Numbered from the stretch's first letter, positions 17,066 to 26,125 are shown. The stretch is 64,000 nt of DNA from CG2-30-44-17 sp964344725 (GCA_964344725.1 CAYFOI010000003.1:11885-75884); one strand, 5' to 3'. Notes: a model not told the origin generated them from the letters alone. Translations and numbers: made by a program.

Positions 17066-17346
17066 AAGAGGGGCCAAACTATTTCATAAAAAACAAAGAG
17101 TATTGGTATCGTCGCAACAGCTCCAATTAGTGCTACTATTAGCGAGTATTTATGTTCAATACTAATCAGTCCTATGACGCTGAAACACAATGCTGGTATC
17201 CAAATGTAAGACATGTTTACCAGATCGGTTTCTGAATAACTGTCGAAGTCTTTGGTATATGTGAGGATTAGGAATAATCCTGTTGCTATAAATATTAGCG
17301 TGTATAGCGGTTTTAGTAGGGGATTTTCTTCATTATGTTGGTCCAT
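17062..17346 (-). CDS. small membrane protein, three predicted helices
   Basis: 94 residues: a polar start, then hydrophobic helices at about 14-28, 47-62 and 68-90. Family not recognised. It ends in TGA overlapping the ATG of the DUF2207 gene, so the two are probably made together and may interact in the membrane. It lies 69 bases after the last V-ATPase gene, separated by a strong hairpin, so probably a separate or weakly read-through unit. Confidence 0.7.
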   Translation of the reverse strand: MDQHNEENPLLKPLYTLIFIATGLFLILTYTKDFDSYSETDLVNMSYIWIPALCFSVIGLISIEHKYSLIVALIGAVATIPILFVFYEIVWPLL

Positions 17347-17361
17347 TTTTTGTTTTGTGGA

Positions 17362-17390
17362 AATAAGCAGTTATAAGGATACTGCTTATT
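17362..17390 (-). terminator. hairpin after the V-ATPase operon
   Basis: Perfect 10-bp stem AATAAGCAGT/ACTGCTTATT with a 9-base loop, 26 bases after the subunit D stop codon. Followed on the minus strand by TTCC rather than a long T-run, so it may be a weak terminator or an RNA-stabilising 3' structure. Confidence 0.55.
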
Positions 17391-17415
17391 AGAGGATTTG
17401 TGAAATATTCACTTT

Positions 17416-18033
17416 TTATGCGACTTTGCTCTTGATCATCATGACGCCTACGATTGCGCTTCTTTCGCCTTCTTCGAGCTTCATTGAGATAAATTTGATT
17501 GTCTCTTTGAGGCTTGGGATTCGGTTGTGTTCTAGAGCGTTTACACGGCGGCGTGTTTTCTCGGTCTCTTCTGCGAGTCTTTCAGCTTGTTTCTCGATTT
17601 GTGCGAGTTTGATTAGGTCTGGAAGGACTTCTTGAAAAGCTTTCAGCGAACTGTCTAATTCGCTTGATGTTTGGTTGAATCCGTATGAGAGGATATTCCC
17701 GTCTAATTTCTGTTTAAAGAAAGGAATATGGACGCTCATCACGTTCTTTGTAGCGACATCGAGACTTAGGTTGGCTGAATTGAATGTCAAAGCGCTTTCG
17801 AGCATCTTTGGCATTGTTTTCGCAGAGCCAAAAAGGAAGCTTTTGAAAGCTTTTTCGAGTTTTTCTTCAATATCTCGGCGTAGCGTCTTTGCTTCACGGA
17901 TAATCTCCATGAATTGTTGCATAAGGCCGTCTTGTTTGTCTTTTAGGAGCTTGTGACCGCGTACAGCCGCCTTGAGCTGTATCTTCAGCTTCAGGAGCTC
18001 CATTCTAGTTGGTTTGACGTCTAGTTTTGCCAT
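17416..18033 (-). CDS. ntpD: V-type ATPase subunit D
   Basis: Central rotor shaft of the V1 sector, turning inside the A3B3 head. 205 residues, normal for the family. Start MAKLDVKPTRMELLKLK and a long coiled coil at both ends, with GHKLLKDKQDGL (about 36-47) and the C-terminal RRVNALEHNRIPSLKETI (about 165-182), are family hallmarks. Last gene of the nine-gene operon, 38 bases after subunit B across a repeat spacer. Confidence 0.93.
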   Translation of the reverse strand: MAKLDVKPTRMELLKLKIQLKAAVRGHKLLKDKQDGLMQQFMEIIREAKTLRRDIEEKLEKAFKSFLFGSAKTMPKMLESALTFNSANLSLDVATKNVMSVHIPFFKQKLDGNILSYGFNQTSSELDSSLKAFQEVLPDLIKLAQIEKQAERLAEETEKTRRRVNALEHNRIPSLKETIKFISMKLEEGERSAIVGVMMIKSKVA

Positions 18034-18037
18034 AATT

Positions 18038-18070
18038 TTTTAGAGTTTTAGAATTCTAGAATTCTAGATC
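18038..18070. repeat. 8-base-period TTTTAGA/TTCTAGA spacer
   Basis: Between subunits B and D: units TTTTTAGAG, TTTTAGAA, TTCTAGAA, TTCTAGAT. Includes GAATTC palindromes. Confidence 0.75.
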
Positions 18071-18071
18071 T

Positions 18072-19478
18072 TTATTCTTGTTCTGCTTCTTTTTCTTCAG
18101 TATCACCACCTTTGCCGTCCATGTATTTCGCGATATGTTCTTCTTTGACACGTTTCAACTCTGTCTTAGGTAGGACCTTTAGGAGTTCCCATCCGATTGA
18201 AAGAGTATCTTCGATGCTTCTATCTTCATATTCACCTTGTGCGATGAATTTTGCTTCGAAGTTGTTAGCAAATTCCAAGAATTTCTTATCGACTTCTTGA
18301 AGAGCGGCTTCACCTAGGATAATAGCAAGGTCACGGACCTCAACTCCACGGGCATACGCTGCATAAAGTTGTGCAAACATACCTTCGTGGTCCTCACGTG
18401 TGACTTTACGAGCTGTAGGAGCAAGACGTGAAAGTGAAGGAAGTACGTTGATACAAGGATAGATACCTTTCCTGTGGTGTTCACGAGAAAGTACGATCTG
18501 TCCCTCTGTAATATAACCTGTAAGATCAGGAATTGGGTGAGTAATATCGTCTTCCGGCATAGTTAGGATAGGGATCTGCGTGATAGATCCTTTACGTCCT
18601 TTAATTCGACCAGCTCTTTCGTAAAGTGTAGCAAGGTCTGTATACAGATAACCTGGATAACCACGTCGTCCCGGAACCTCTTTACGAGCTGCAGATACCT
18701 CACGTAGAGCCTCACAATAGTTTGTAAGATCGGTAAGCACCACGAGTACGTGCATATCTTTCTCGTAAGCTAGGTACTCAGCTGTTGTAAGTGCCATACG
18801 TGGTGTCGCGATACGTTCTACTACAGGATTGTCAGCTGTATTGATAAAAAGAACAGCTCTTTCAATAGCTCCAGTCTTTTTGAACTCGTTTGTAAAGTAT
18901 TCAGCTTCTTCAAATGTAACACCCATCGCTGCGAACACTACCGCAAAGTCTCCACTTCCTTCTGAGCGTACTTTTGCCTGACGAGCGATTTGTGCAGCAA
19001 TTTGAGCGTGTGGAAGACCTGCTCCTGAGAACACAGGAAGTTTTTGTCCACGTACAAGCGTGTTTAGACAGTCAATTGTTGAAATTCCTGTTTGGATGAA
19101 GTCGTTTGGATAGTCACGAGAATAAGGATTCAAAGGAGCACCGTTGATATCTAACTTTTTTTCTGGGATGATGTCGGCTCCACCGTCAATTGGGTTGCCT
19201 TTACCATCGAAGACGCGTCCTAGCATCTCTTCTGAGACTGGAAGTTCTAGAGTTTTGCCTAGGAATCTAGCTTTTGCTCCCTCTGTTCCGACACCTTGTG
19301 TGTTCTCGAACATCTGGACCATAGCCATTCCCTTGTTGGCTTCAAGAACTTTACCGAGACGAGTTTCTCCTGACGGGAGCGTGATCTCACAAAGCTCTTC
19401 GTACTTGATGTCATCAACTCCTTCTACCATGACCAGCGGTCCGGCGATGGAGGTAATGGTTTGATATTCTTTTTGCAT
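18072..19478 (-). CDS. ntpB: V-type ATPase subunit B
   Basis: Non-catalytic nucleotide-site subunit of the V1 hexamer. 468 residues, full length. It has FSGAGLPHAQIAAQIARQ (about 150-167) where the catalytic subunit has a P-loop, plus RRGYPGYLYTDLATLYERAGR (about 270-290) and SRLAPTARKVTREDH. The acidic tail (GKGGDTEEKEAEQE) is ordinary. Directly downstream of subunit A. Confidence 0.96.
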   Translation of the reverse strand: MQKEYQTITSIAGPLVMVEGVDDIKYEELCEITLPSGETRLGKVLEANKGMAMVQMFENTQGVGTEGAKARFLGKTLELPVSEEMLGRVFDGKGNPIDGGADIIPEKKLDINGAPLNPYSRDYPNDFIQTGISTIDCLNTLVRGQKLPVFSGAGLPHAQIAAQIARQAKVRSEGSGDFAVVFAAMGVTFEEAEYFTNEFKKTGAIERAVLFINTADNPVVERIATPRMALTTAEYLAYEKDMHVLVVLTDLTNYCEALREVSAARKEVPGRRGYPGYLYTDLATLYERAGRIKGRKGSITQIPILTMPEDDITHPIPDLTGYITEGQIVLSREHHRKGIYPCINVLPSLSRLAPTARKVTREDHEGMFAQLYAAYARGVEVRDLAIILGEAALQEVDKKFLEFANNFEAKFIAQGEYEDRSIEDTLSIGWELLKVLPKTELKRVKEEHIAKYMDGKGGDTEEKEAEQE

Positions 19479-19483
19479 TATTT

Positions 19484-19519
19484 ATAGGATTATAGGATTT
19501 TAGGATTGGAGGATTATAG
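19484..19519. repeat. 8-base-period AGGATT spacer
   Basis: Between subunits A and B: ATAGGATT, ATAGGATT, TTAGGATT, GGAGGATT, ATAG. On the coding strand this is an almost G-free leader for subunit B. Confidence 0.75.
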
Positions 19520-19528
19520 CGATGGAGC

Positions 19529-21313
19529 TTATGCTTCTGTCTCCATCTTCGCAGCTAGGGTGCTGATGTCTTTCTTGATTTTATCTATGAGTTTTTCGTA
19601 CTCTTCTAGTTTGTCGGCTGAGATCTCTTTACATTTTGTTACCTCTTGCAAGACAGGCAAATTCAGAAGTTTTTCGATTTCGAATCCTTCTTGGCTAACA
19701 AGCGGCAATGCCTCTTGGTAGACCGCTAGGATTGTTTTTAGCATCCAGTACTGTTTTTGCAGAGAAGTGTAAGCATCTTCTGGGTCGAAAGCGTTTTGGA
19801 ATAGGAAGTCTTCACGGATTGATTTTGCAGACTCTAGGATTAATCTTTCTTTAGCTGAAAGCGCATCCATACCCACAAGTTTTACGATCTCTTCGAGCTT
19901 GGATTCTTCTTGTAGAAGGCTCATTCCAAGACCACGTACCTCCATGTAATCTTCTGCAATCTCTTTCTTTGCGTATCCTCCGATGTTATCTAGGTAAAGT
20001 GAGTAACTGTTTAGCCAGTTGATAGCTGGGAAGTGACGTCTATAAGCAAGTTTTGCGTCTAGTCCCCAGAATACTTTTGTAACACGTAGAGTGTTTTGAG
20101 TAACAGGCTCAGAAAGGTCTCCACCAGGAGGCGAAACCGCTCCGATAGCTGTAAGAGATCCGATCCTGTCATCAGATCCGAGACAGTCAACGATACCAGC
20201 TCTTTCATAGAACTCAGCTGTACGAGAACCTAAGTAAGCTGGATAACCTTCCTCACCAGGCATCTCTTCAAGACGTCCTGACATCTCACGAAGAGCCTCA
20301 GCCCAACGTGATGTTGAATCCGCCATAAGAGCTACGTTGTAACCCATATCACGGTAATACTCAGCGATTGTGATACCTGTGTAGATAGAAGCTTCACGAG
20401 CCGCTACCGGCATGTTAGATGTGTTTGCGATAAGAATTGTACGTTTCATGAGTGGCTCACCCGTGTTTGGATCTTCTAGGTGAGGAAACTCCATAAGTAC
20501 GTCTGTCATCTCGTTACCACGTTCTCCGCAACCGATATATACGATGATTTGTGCGTCACAGTATTTCGCAAGTGATTGCTGTGTAACTGTTTTTCCAGCT
20601 CCGAAAGGTCCAGGAATACATCCTGCTCCACCTTTCATGATAGGGAAGAGTGTATCCAAGATTCTTGTACCTGTGATAAGTGGAACGTTAGGAACTCTTT
20701 TGCTAGCTGAAGGTCTTGGTTTACGAATAGACCATTTTTGGACCATTGTTAACTCGTGTTTTTCCCCTTTCTCATCTTCAACAACTGCGATTACTTCTTC
20801 TACAGTGTGATCTCCAGATTTAATATCGGTGACTTTGCCGCTAGCGATAGTAGGTGGAACCATGATTTTGTGGCGGATCAAGTTTGTTTCTTGAACTTCA
20901 CCCAAGACGTCTCCTGCGACTACGTTTTCTCCGTTTCCTACTGTTGGTTCAAAATTCCATTTCTTTTTGCGATCTAGTGCTGGTACCTCGATTCCACGTG
21001 CGATGAAAGCTCCTGATTCTCCTTCGATCAATGGAAGTGGTCTTTGTATACCGTCATAAATAGATTCTAGAAGTCCAGGGCCGAGTTCAACCGACATAGT
21101 TGTTCCAGTTTGGGATACAGGTTCTCCTGGTCCAACGCCTGAAGTTTCTTCGTAAACCTGGATAGAAACGTTATCTCCATTGATTTCGATAACCTCTCCA
21201 ATCAGACCTTTGTCCGATACACGCATAACCTCGTACATTTTTGCTTCAGGGAGTCCTTTGGCTACTACGAGAGGTCCTGCGACCTTAACGATTGTTCCTT
21301 TTTGTTCTGACAT
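19529..21313 (-). CDS. ntpA: V-type ATPase catalytic subunit A
   Basis: ATP-hydrolysing (or ATP-making) subunit of the V1 head. 594 residues. Walker A GPFGAGKTVTQQ (about 232-243), catalytic GCGERGNEM (about 257-265), Walker B-region ALMADSTSRWAEALRE (about 330-345) and the long V-type-specific non-homologous insert (about 110-200) distinguish it from F-type beta. Third from last in the ntp-type operon. Confidence 0.97.
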   Translation of the reverse strand: MSEQKGTIVKVAGPLVVAKGLPEAKMYEVMRVSDKGLIGEVIEINGDNVSIQVYEETSGVGPGEPVSQTGTTMSVELGPGLLESIYDGIQRPLPLIEGESGAFIARGIEVPALDRKKKWNFEPTVGNGENVVAGDVLGEVQETNLIRHKIMVPPTIASGKVTDIKSGDHTVEEVIAVVEDEKGEKHELTMVQKWSIRKPRPSASKRVPNVPLITGTRILDTLFPIMKGGAGCIPGPFGAGKTVTQQSLAKYCDAQIIVYIGCGERGNEMTDVLMEFPHLEDPNTGEPLMKRTILIANTSNMPVAAREASIYTGITIAEYYRDMGYNVALMADSTSRWAEALREMSGRLEEMPGEEGYPAYLGSRTAEFYERAGIVDCLGSDDRIGSLTAIGAVSPPGGDLSEPVTQNTLRVTKVFWGLDAKLAYRRHFPAINWLNSYSLYLDNIGGYAKKEIAEDYMEVRGLGMSLLQEESKLEEIVKLVGMDALSAKERLILESAKSIREDFLFQNAFDPEDAYTSLQKQYWMLKTILAVYQEALPLVSQEGFEIEKLLNLPVLQEVTKCKEISADKLEEYEKLIDKIKKDISTLAAKMETEA

Positions 21314-21317
21314 AGTG

Positions 21318-21383
21318 TTTAGTGATTAGTATGTTAGTAGATTAGTTGATTAGAATTTTAGAGTTTTAGAATTCTAGAACTCT
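21318..21383. repeat. mixed TTAGTNN and TTTTAGA spacer
   Basis: Between subunits F and A: TTAGTGA, TTAGTATG, TTAGTAGA, TTAGTTGA, then TTTTAGAG, TTTTAGAA, TTCTAGAA. Two spacer types joined in one gap. Confidence 0.75.
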
Positions 21384-21735
21384 ACTTGTCTCCGAGGATG
21401 TCTGATCCGACCGCTTGTTCTACGATTTTACTTATTCTCTTAAGTCCGAATCCTGTTGTGCCTTTTGGTCCAGGGATTGGGATTATTGCTGGCAAAGCTG
21501 CTGCTGAAAGTTTTTTATAGTCATCTGCAGGTATGTCCATCGCTAGGTCTTCTATGATGAATATGATTGCGTACATCGGTTTTTCATTTCCCTCTTCTCC
21601 GATGGTTTTTTTTGCGAGTGATTGTAAAGCTTCTAATGCTTGTTCTTTGTTTAGGGCGCTGTGAGCTTCTAATCCTAGAGCTTTGAAACCTAGGACTGCG
21701 TCTTTTGGGCCGATGATTGCTATTTTATGTTGCAT
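21382..21735 (-). CDS. ntpG: V-type ATPase subunit F
   Basis: Small rotor-associated regulatory subunit (NtpG in Enterococcus naming). 117 residues: start MQHKIAIIGPKDAVLGFKALGLEA, a Rossmann-like fold with AIIFIIEDLAMDIP (about 57-70) and PAIIPIPGPKGTTGFGL (about 84-100). Position between C and A is the usual one. Confidence 0.92.
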   Translation of the reverse strand: MQHKIAIIGPKDAVLGFKALGLEAHSALNKEQALEALQSLAKKTIGEEGNEKPMYAIIFIIEDLAMDIPADDYKKLSAAALPAIIPIPGPKGTTGFGLKRISKIVEQAVGSDILGDK

Positions 21736-21770
21736 ATAGGGTATAGGTTTGTAGGGTGTAGGGTAGTAGT
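21735..21770. repeat. 7-base-period TAGGGTN spacer
   Basis: TATAGGG, TATAGGT, TTGTAGGG, TGTAGGG, TAG between subunits C and F; followed by a GC hairpin at 21774. Confidence 0.7.
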
Positions 21771-21773
21771 GAT

Positions 21774-21789
21774 GGAGCGCTTCGCGCGG
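21774..21789. repeat. GC hairpin with conserved flank GGAGC...GCGG
   Basis: GGAGCGC-TTC-GCGCGG after the subunit C stop on the minus strand. The same flank and stem occur at 26126, 39221 and 48131, with altered stems at 32669 and 54063. Confidence 0.65.
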
Positions 21790-21828
21790 ATAGTATTTTT
21801 GGCCTGTGTACCTTTCAGGTGCGGCCTG

Positions 21829-22866
21829 TTAATTTACGTATGAATGTGGGAGTTCTTTTCTGATCATTTCTTCGTCTAAGGTGTTGAGTTTGCCGACCAT
21901 TATCATTCTTATGATTTGTGCATTTAGTTCTTTTAGCCACCAGTAATTGAGAAGTGGTTCGATTCCGAATGGCAAAAATCGCGAGTCGTTAATCATTTTT
22001 ACTAGGTCGTTTTGAAGGAGTCTTTCGAGCTTGCGGAAAGATCCGGTCTCTTTGTAATGTTCTAGCCCTTTGGCGATTGATTTTGAATATGGGCAGAAGC
22101 TGAATACGTTTATGATTGTATCCCAGTCTTCTTTCAGATTGTCTCGGTATTTGTCGTGTCTGATTGTGCCTCCGATTGTTAGGGCTCTTTTTAGAACGGT
22201 TTCTGGATCCAAATCTTGTGCTTTGCTCCTTACGAAAGCCATAATGTTATGGATATCTGTCTTAGCCTTCATAAATTGTTTCAGAAATTTTGATCCTATT
22301 TCTTTTGCTATTTTTTGACGTACTTTTAGGAAAGCACGATCGATGTGTAAATCTACTAATGTTAGGTTCTCAGTTTCTTCATAAAGCTCTTTGCCGCGGC
22401 GAACAGCTCTTTGTAGGCGAGGTTTCTCGTCACCTTTCATTCGGAGTTGGATGACCTCATCTGAGAAAATAAATTCAGCTAATGCCGAAGGTTTGATTTT
22501 CCCCCAAGGTATAATTAGATCTTTTACGTCTTCGTAAGTTTGTCCTGTTAATTTTGCTTTCAGAAGGGTTTTGGTGTTGTGTGCGTCGTATTTGTACCAT
22601 GCCATGTTCAGGACCCATCTTTCCGGGGTGATGCTTCGCAATAATTCTCTTGTATCTGAAAGTCCGGCATCAATTACCTCTTGGAAATCTTCTACTTTGT
22701 CGATATCTCCTATGTGGGTTGAGTACTCGGTGTCGTTGAGAATCCTGTACGCTTCTTTTGCATCCTTTGCGCCGAGCATTCTTTCGATGTCGTTGTGATC
22801 CAAGAGTTGGTTGGAAAGGACTTGGATCAATGTGACTGCGTATATGTAATCGTCGTTTTTTATCAT
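21829..22866 (-). CDS. ntpC: V-type ATPase subunit C
   Basis: Funnel-shaped V0-V1 connector (V-type subunit d/C family) linking the rotor shaft to the K ring. 345 residues, all helical, normal length. YIYAVTLIQVLSNQLLDHNDIERML near the start and NYWWLKELNAQIIRMIMVGKLN near the end resemble the family. Between E and F subunits as in E. hirae. Confidence 0.9.
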   Translation of the reverse strand: MIKNDDYIYAVTLIQVLSNQLLDHNDIERMLGAKDAKEAYRILNDTEYSTHIGDIDKVEDFQEVIDAGLSDTRELLRSITPERWVLNMAWYKYDAHNTKTLLKAKLTGQTYEDVKDLIIPWGKIKPSALAEFIFSDEVIQLRMKGDEKPRLQRAVRRGKELYEETENLTLVDLHIDRAFLKVRQKIAKEIGSKFLKQFMKAKTDIHNIMAFVRSKAQDLDPETVLKRALTIGGTIRHDKYRDNLKEDWDTIINVFSFCPYSKSIAKGLEHYKETGSFRKLERLLQNDLVKMINDSRFLPFGIEPLLNYWWLKELNAQIIRMIMVGKLNTLDEEMIRKELPHSYVN

Positions 22867-22870
22867 GATG

Positions 22871-22911
22871 TTTTAGCTTGTTGGCTTTTTAGCTAGTTAG
22901 CTTGTTAGGTT
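22871..22911. repeat. 8-base-period TTAGCTNN spacer
   Basis: Between subunits E and C: TTTTAGCTTG, TTGGCTTT, TTAGCTAG, TTAGCTTG, TTAGG. Confidence 0.75.
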
Positions 22912-23464
22912 AAAATAAGATGTTTGCGACCTTTGTTTCTAGTTCATCGCGAAGTTGTTTTTCGATTATTGAGTCAAAAGTGAAGTCGTATTCAACTTTA
23001 CCAGCTTTTAGCACGAATCCTCCTTGGAAGGCCCCTTCGCTACCTAGAGTGTATTCAGTACCTTTTATTACTTCTTCTGTTTCGGATTTTTTGCCTTTTG
23101 CTGGGATTATCTCACCTGTTTTCGAGTGCTTCTCGGCTTTTTCTAAGGAAGTTTTTAGGTATTTTTTATAATCTGGGGATGAAGTCAGTTCTGCCAAAGT
23201 GTCGACGAATACGCTGTTTAGGATTTCACGTTTTTTTGCTAGGACGCGTTTTCTTTTCTCTGTGTTTGCTAGCATTTCTGCACGAGCTTCGACTCGATCT
23301 ATTGCTTCGCCTGCTTTTTTCTCGATATTGGTTACAGCTTCTTCGCGTTTCTCTTTGTATTCGGCTTTAATGCGTTTTAGTTCTTCTGCGAGTTTTTTCT
23401 CGAGTTCTTTGATTTTCTTATCACCTATTTGTTCGATTTCTTTGATTAAGTCTTTTAGGGACAT
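22910..23464 (-). CDS. ntpE: V-type ATPase subunit E
   Basis: Peripheral stalk subunit that pairs with the G/H-type subunit to hold the head still. 184 residues: an N-terminal coiled coil rich in Lys/Glu (about 1-95) and a C-terminal globular domain ending VEYDFTFDSIIEKQLRDELE. Length and layout fit the family. Confidence 0.9.
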   Translation of the reverse strand: MSLKDLIKEIEQIGDKKIKELEKKLAEELKRIKAEYKEKREEAVTNIEKKAGEAIDRVEARAEMLANTEKRKRVLAKKREILNSVFVDTLAELTSSPDYKKYLKTSLEKAEKHSKTGEIIPAKGKKSETEEVIKGTEYTLGSEGAFQGGFVLKAGKVEYDFTFDSIIEKQLRDELETKVANILF

Positions 23465-23468
23465 CTTT

Positions 23469-23500
23469 TTAGTAGGTTAGTAGGTTAGTAGGTTAGCTTG
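23469..23500. repeat. 8-base-period TTAGTAGG spacer
   Basis: The cleanest array of this type: TTAGTAGG three times then TTAGCTTG, directly before the subunit E start codon (minus strand). Confidence 0.85.
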
Positions 23501-23505
23501 TTGCT

Positions 23506-23549
23506 GATTTGTAACCTCGCTCGAGCTTGGCTTAAGCGAGGATGAAATC
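23506..23549. repeat. hairpin between subunits K and E
   Basis: CCTCGCT/AGCGAGG (23515-23521, 23535-23541) with outer GATTT/AAATC. No T-run; may tune expression between the abundant K ring and the stalk genes. Confidence 0.5.
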
Positions 23550-23554
23550 AATAA

Positions 23555-24028
23555 CTATACTTGAATTCCGAAGATAAGAAGTACGCTGACTAGAAGACCT
23601 AGAACGGCGTATGTTTCTACCATCGCTGACATGATTACCGCTTTACCTGCGTTAGCTGGGTTTTTAGCAATAACTTTCAGACCTGTAGCTGATACTTTTC
23701 CCTGGTGAATTCCCGAGAAAAGAGAAGCTAATCCAACTGGGATACTTGCTCCAAGGAATTGAAGACCAGTTGTTGTTGAAAGCTCAGCAACTTCTCCACC
23801 AAGTAGACCGATTTGCATCAGAATAAGAAGTGCTCCAAGGAATCCGTAGATACCCTGTGTACCTGGAAGAGCTTGCATAAGTAGTATTTTACCGAATAGC
23901 TCTGGCTTTTCAGTAGTTACTCCTGCTCCAGCTTGTCCTGCGAGACCTACACCGATGCTTGATCCGATGCCTCCGCAGACAGCTGCTACTGCAGCTCCGA
24001 AGACTGCTAGTGCTAGACCTGTTTCCAT
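23555..24028 (-). CDS. ntpK: V-type ATPase rotor ring subunit K (Na+-type site)
   Basis: Membrane rotor proteolipid that carries the transported ion. 157 residues, four membrane helices (two fused hairpins), as in E. hirae NtpK. The ion carboxylate is E139 (MVETYAVLG). Residues equivalent to the other Na+ ligands of E. hirae NtpK are present: L54, T57 and Q58 in LPGTQGIYG, and Q109 in GIHQGK. By analogy the enzyme should couple to Na+; this is inference from motif identity. Lies between I and E. Confidence 0.95.
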   Translation of the reverse strand: METGLALAVFGAAVAAVCGGIGSSIGVGLAGQAGAGVTTEKPELFGKILLMQALPGTQGIYGFLGALLILMQIGLLGGEVAELSTTTGLQFLGASIPVGLASLFSGIHQGKVSATGLKVIAKNPANAGKAVIMSAMVETYAVLGLLVSVLLIFGIQV

Positions 24029-24056
24029 GTGTATTGGGTTAATTATTTATATATTA

Positions 24057-24101
24057 GTGTGTAGTACGTAATCCGTAGTCCGTAGTGGTAATCCGTAGTG
24101 T
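24057..24101. repeat. 7-base-period NNCCGTA spacer
   Basis: Between subunits I and K: GTAGTACGTA, ATCCGTA, GTCCGTA, GTGGTA, ATCCGTA, GTG. Similar arrays lie at 31169, 32636 and 33763. Confidence 0.75.
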
Positions 24102-24110
24102 TGGTATGTC

Positions 24111-26084
24111 CTAGTCCTTCAAATGAGTATATTTGCACTCTCTCTTGAATGGTTCGAAGTCTTTTCCTCCACCTTCCATAAATTTACCGAAGAACTCTAC
24201 GTATTGTAGACGAGCCGAGTGGATGAAAGCTCCAAGTGTCGATAAAGCTATGTTAAGTGTGTGACCTAGTATAATTACGATAATTCCTACGATGAAACCT
24301 ACGTATGGAATTAAATCTGTCATAATTCCTGCGATTGTATTCATGGCAAATGCGATGATGCCTGTTCCAAGCCCTAGAGCCATGATACGAGAGTAGGATA
24401 GTACGTCTGAGAAATAACCTACAACGTTGTATAGTGATAGTATGCCGAGTCCCAGCTTTCCGACAATGCTTTTTGACTTGCGTCCTTGTGTTAGTACGAG
24501 GGCTGCTGTTAGCCCAAGTGCAAGGTTCTTGGATAGTGGCGCAAATTCTTTCAGTGGCTCAAGGAATGCTGTAGCTCCTAGTCCTAGCAGGGAAATAAGG
24601 AATACAATCCATAGTAAACTATCTAATAGTGCGTCCATTACTTTTCCGTCTTTCAGTTTCCAGAGGCCGTCAACAGCGATACCAAATATTACCTGTATGA
24701 TTCCAAATGCAAATGCTAATCCTAAGAATGTTAATGCTCCAGCTCCAACAGGGTTGATCAATTGGCCTTTGAATTGAAGTACGCCATCTTTCATTTCTGT
24801 TAAGAATGCTGGTGCTTGCTCAGCAGTTAATCCGAACCAACCACCTAGGAGTACACCTGCTATAAATGTGACAAGTCCACCCCACATCAGTACTCTTAGT
24901 AGTCCTTTGCTTTCTTCAGGGATCTTCAAGAATTTAAGCGCCACAAATGTAAGTGCGAACAGCAAGAATCCATATCCTGAATCCGATAAACATAGTCCGA
25001 AGAATATAATAAAAAATCCTGCGAGTAACGGGGTTGGATCTACCTCTGTTGGTAGAGGAAGTCCATAGATTCTTGTTACAGATTCGAACATGTTCATAAA
25101 GCCCTTGTTTCTCAGTTCGACTGGTGCTGCTTCATCTTCTGCTGGCTCAACTTCTACGATTGCTACGCTTGGGGCTTTTTCTTTCATTTCTTCTTTTAGC
25201 TCGGCAAGTTGCTCTGCTTTTGCCCAGCCTGTTAGGACGAATGTGTATTCGGTTTCTCCTGTTAAGTCTTTTCTTTCTTCTCGTACAAATTGCCACAAGT
25301 AGTAGTCGTGGACGATCTTTAGACTGTCTATGTTTTTTGCTAGGTTTGTGAGTTCTTTTTCGATCTTCTCGAGTTCGTGAGTTAGTTTAGTTGCTTCTTT
25401 TTTGATGTCATGTAGGTATTGCTTCACGCTTCCTGGTGCTGCTTTGAGTTCGCATTCTTGTACTCTGTATTCGGAAAGCAGACCGTTAATTTGGTCTGCA
25501 TCTGATAGTAAGTATATGAGTGAAAAGTAAGCTTTTGATTGATCTTCTGAGATTGTGTGAAAATCTGTCTTTAGATTTAGGTCTGACAGGGCTTTTTTGA
25601 AAGCGTCGTAATCTAGCTTACCAATAACCCCTAGAGTTAATTCAGTATGTTTGGTTGTGTGTGGAGTATCTAGGTGAACTGCTAACCCTTTCCAAGGTTC
25701 TAGCTCTTTTTCTTCCTGGTCGATTTCTGTTAGGCGGTTTTTTGTTGCTACCATCTCTTCCTCTAATTTTTGAGCTTGCTTAATGGCTTCTTCGTAGTTG
25801 AAAGTTTTTGCAATAGACTCGATGTTGTGAGCATTCAGTATAATAGGGGAAGGCAAAAGACCGTTTTTCTCGTAGTCTGATAGTAATTTGATTGCGAAAT
25901 CTAGGTTTGCTAGTTTGAGTTCTAGGTCGTGGTCGTGTTTTGTTGCAGGCTTGACTCGTTCTGACATCTCGTCGCTTAACTCCTTGATCTCCATGATGTT
26001 CTTCTCTTGCAGAAACGCCATAGCTTTTTCGAGCTTCTCTCTGAGTCCTATAACCTGGATTTTTTGCATTGGTATGACTGCCAC
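24111..26084 (-). CDS. ntpI: V-type ATPase subunit I (stator a subunit)
   Basis: Membrane stator through which ions pass to the K ring. 657 residues: cytoplasmic N-terminal half (about 1-345) with coiled coils, then seven to eight membrane helices. LPLPTEVDPTPLLAGFF (about 343-359) opens the membrane part and the essential Arg lies in DVLSYSRIMALGLGTG (about 564-579). Start is GTG at 26082-26084, giving MAVIPMQKIQVIG, which fits the family better than the ATG 15 bases later. Confidence 0.95.
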   Translation of the reverse strand: MAVIPMQKIQVIGLREKLEKAMAFLQEKNIMEIKELSDEMSERVKPATKHDHDLELKLANLDFAIKLLSDYEKNGLLPSPIILNAHNIESIAKTFNYEEAIKQAQKLEEEMVATKNRLTEIDQEEKELEPWKGLAVHLDTPHTTKHTELTLGVIGKLDYDAFKKALSDLNLKTDFHTISEDQSKAYFSLIYLLSDADQINGLLSEYRVQECELKAAPGSVKQYLHDIKKEATKLTHELEKIEKELTNLAKNIDSLKIVHDYYLWQFVREERKDLTGETEYTFVLTGWAKAEQLAELKEEMKEKAPSVAIVEVEPAEDEAAPVELRNKGFMNMFESVTRIYGLPLPTEVDPTPLLAGFFIIFFGLCLSDSGYGFLLFALTFVALKFLKIPEESKGLLRVLMWGGLVTFIAGVLLGGWFGLTAEQAPAFLTEMKDGVLQFKGQLINPVGAGALTFLGLAFAFGIIQVIFGIAVDGLWKLKDGKVMDALLDSLLWIVFLISLLGLGATAFLEPLKEFAPLSKNLALGLTAALVLTQGRKSKSIVGKLGLGILSLYNVVGYFSDVLSYSRIMALGLGTGIIAFAMNTIAGIMTDLIPYVGFIVGIIVIILGHTLNIALSTLGAFIHSARLQYVEFFGKFMEGGGKDFEPFKRECKYTHLKD

Positions 26085-26089
26085 GGGAG

Positions 26090-26122
26090 TTTAGTTAGTA
26101 GTTGGTAGTTGTAGTTTGTAGT
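26090..26122. repeat. TTAGTTNGTAGTTNGTAG spacer
   Basis: TTTAGTTAGTAGTTGGTAGTT GTAGTTTGTAGTT-type array upstream of the subunit I start. Confidence 0.7.
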
Positions 26123-26125
26123 TAC

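Noticed and set aside
23469..23500. Regular repeats resembling a small CRISPR array
   Set aside because: Units are 8 bases without unique spacers, and no cas genes are present.
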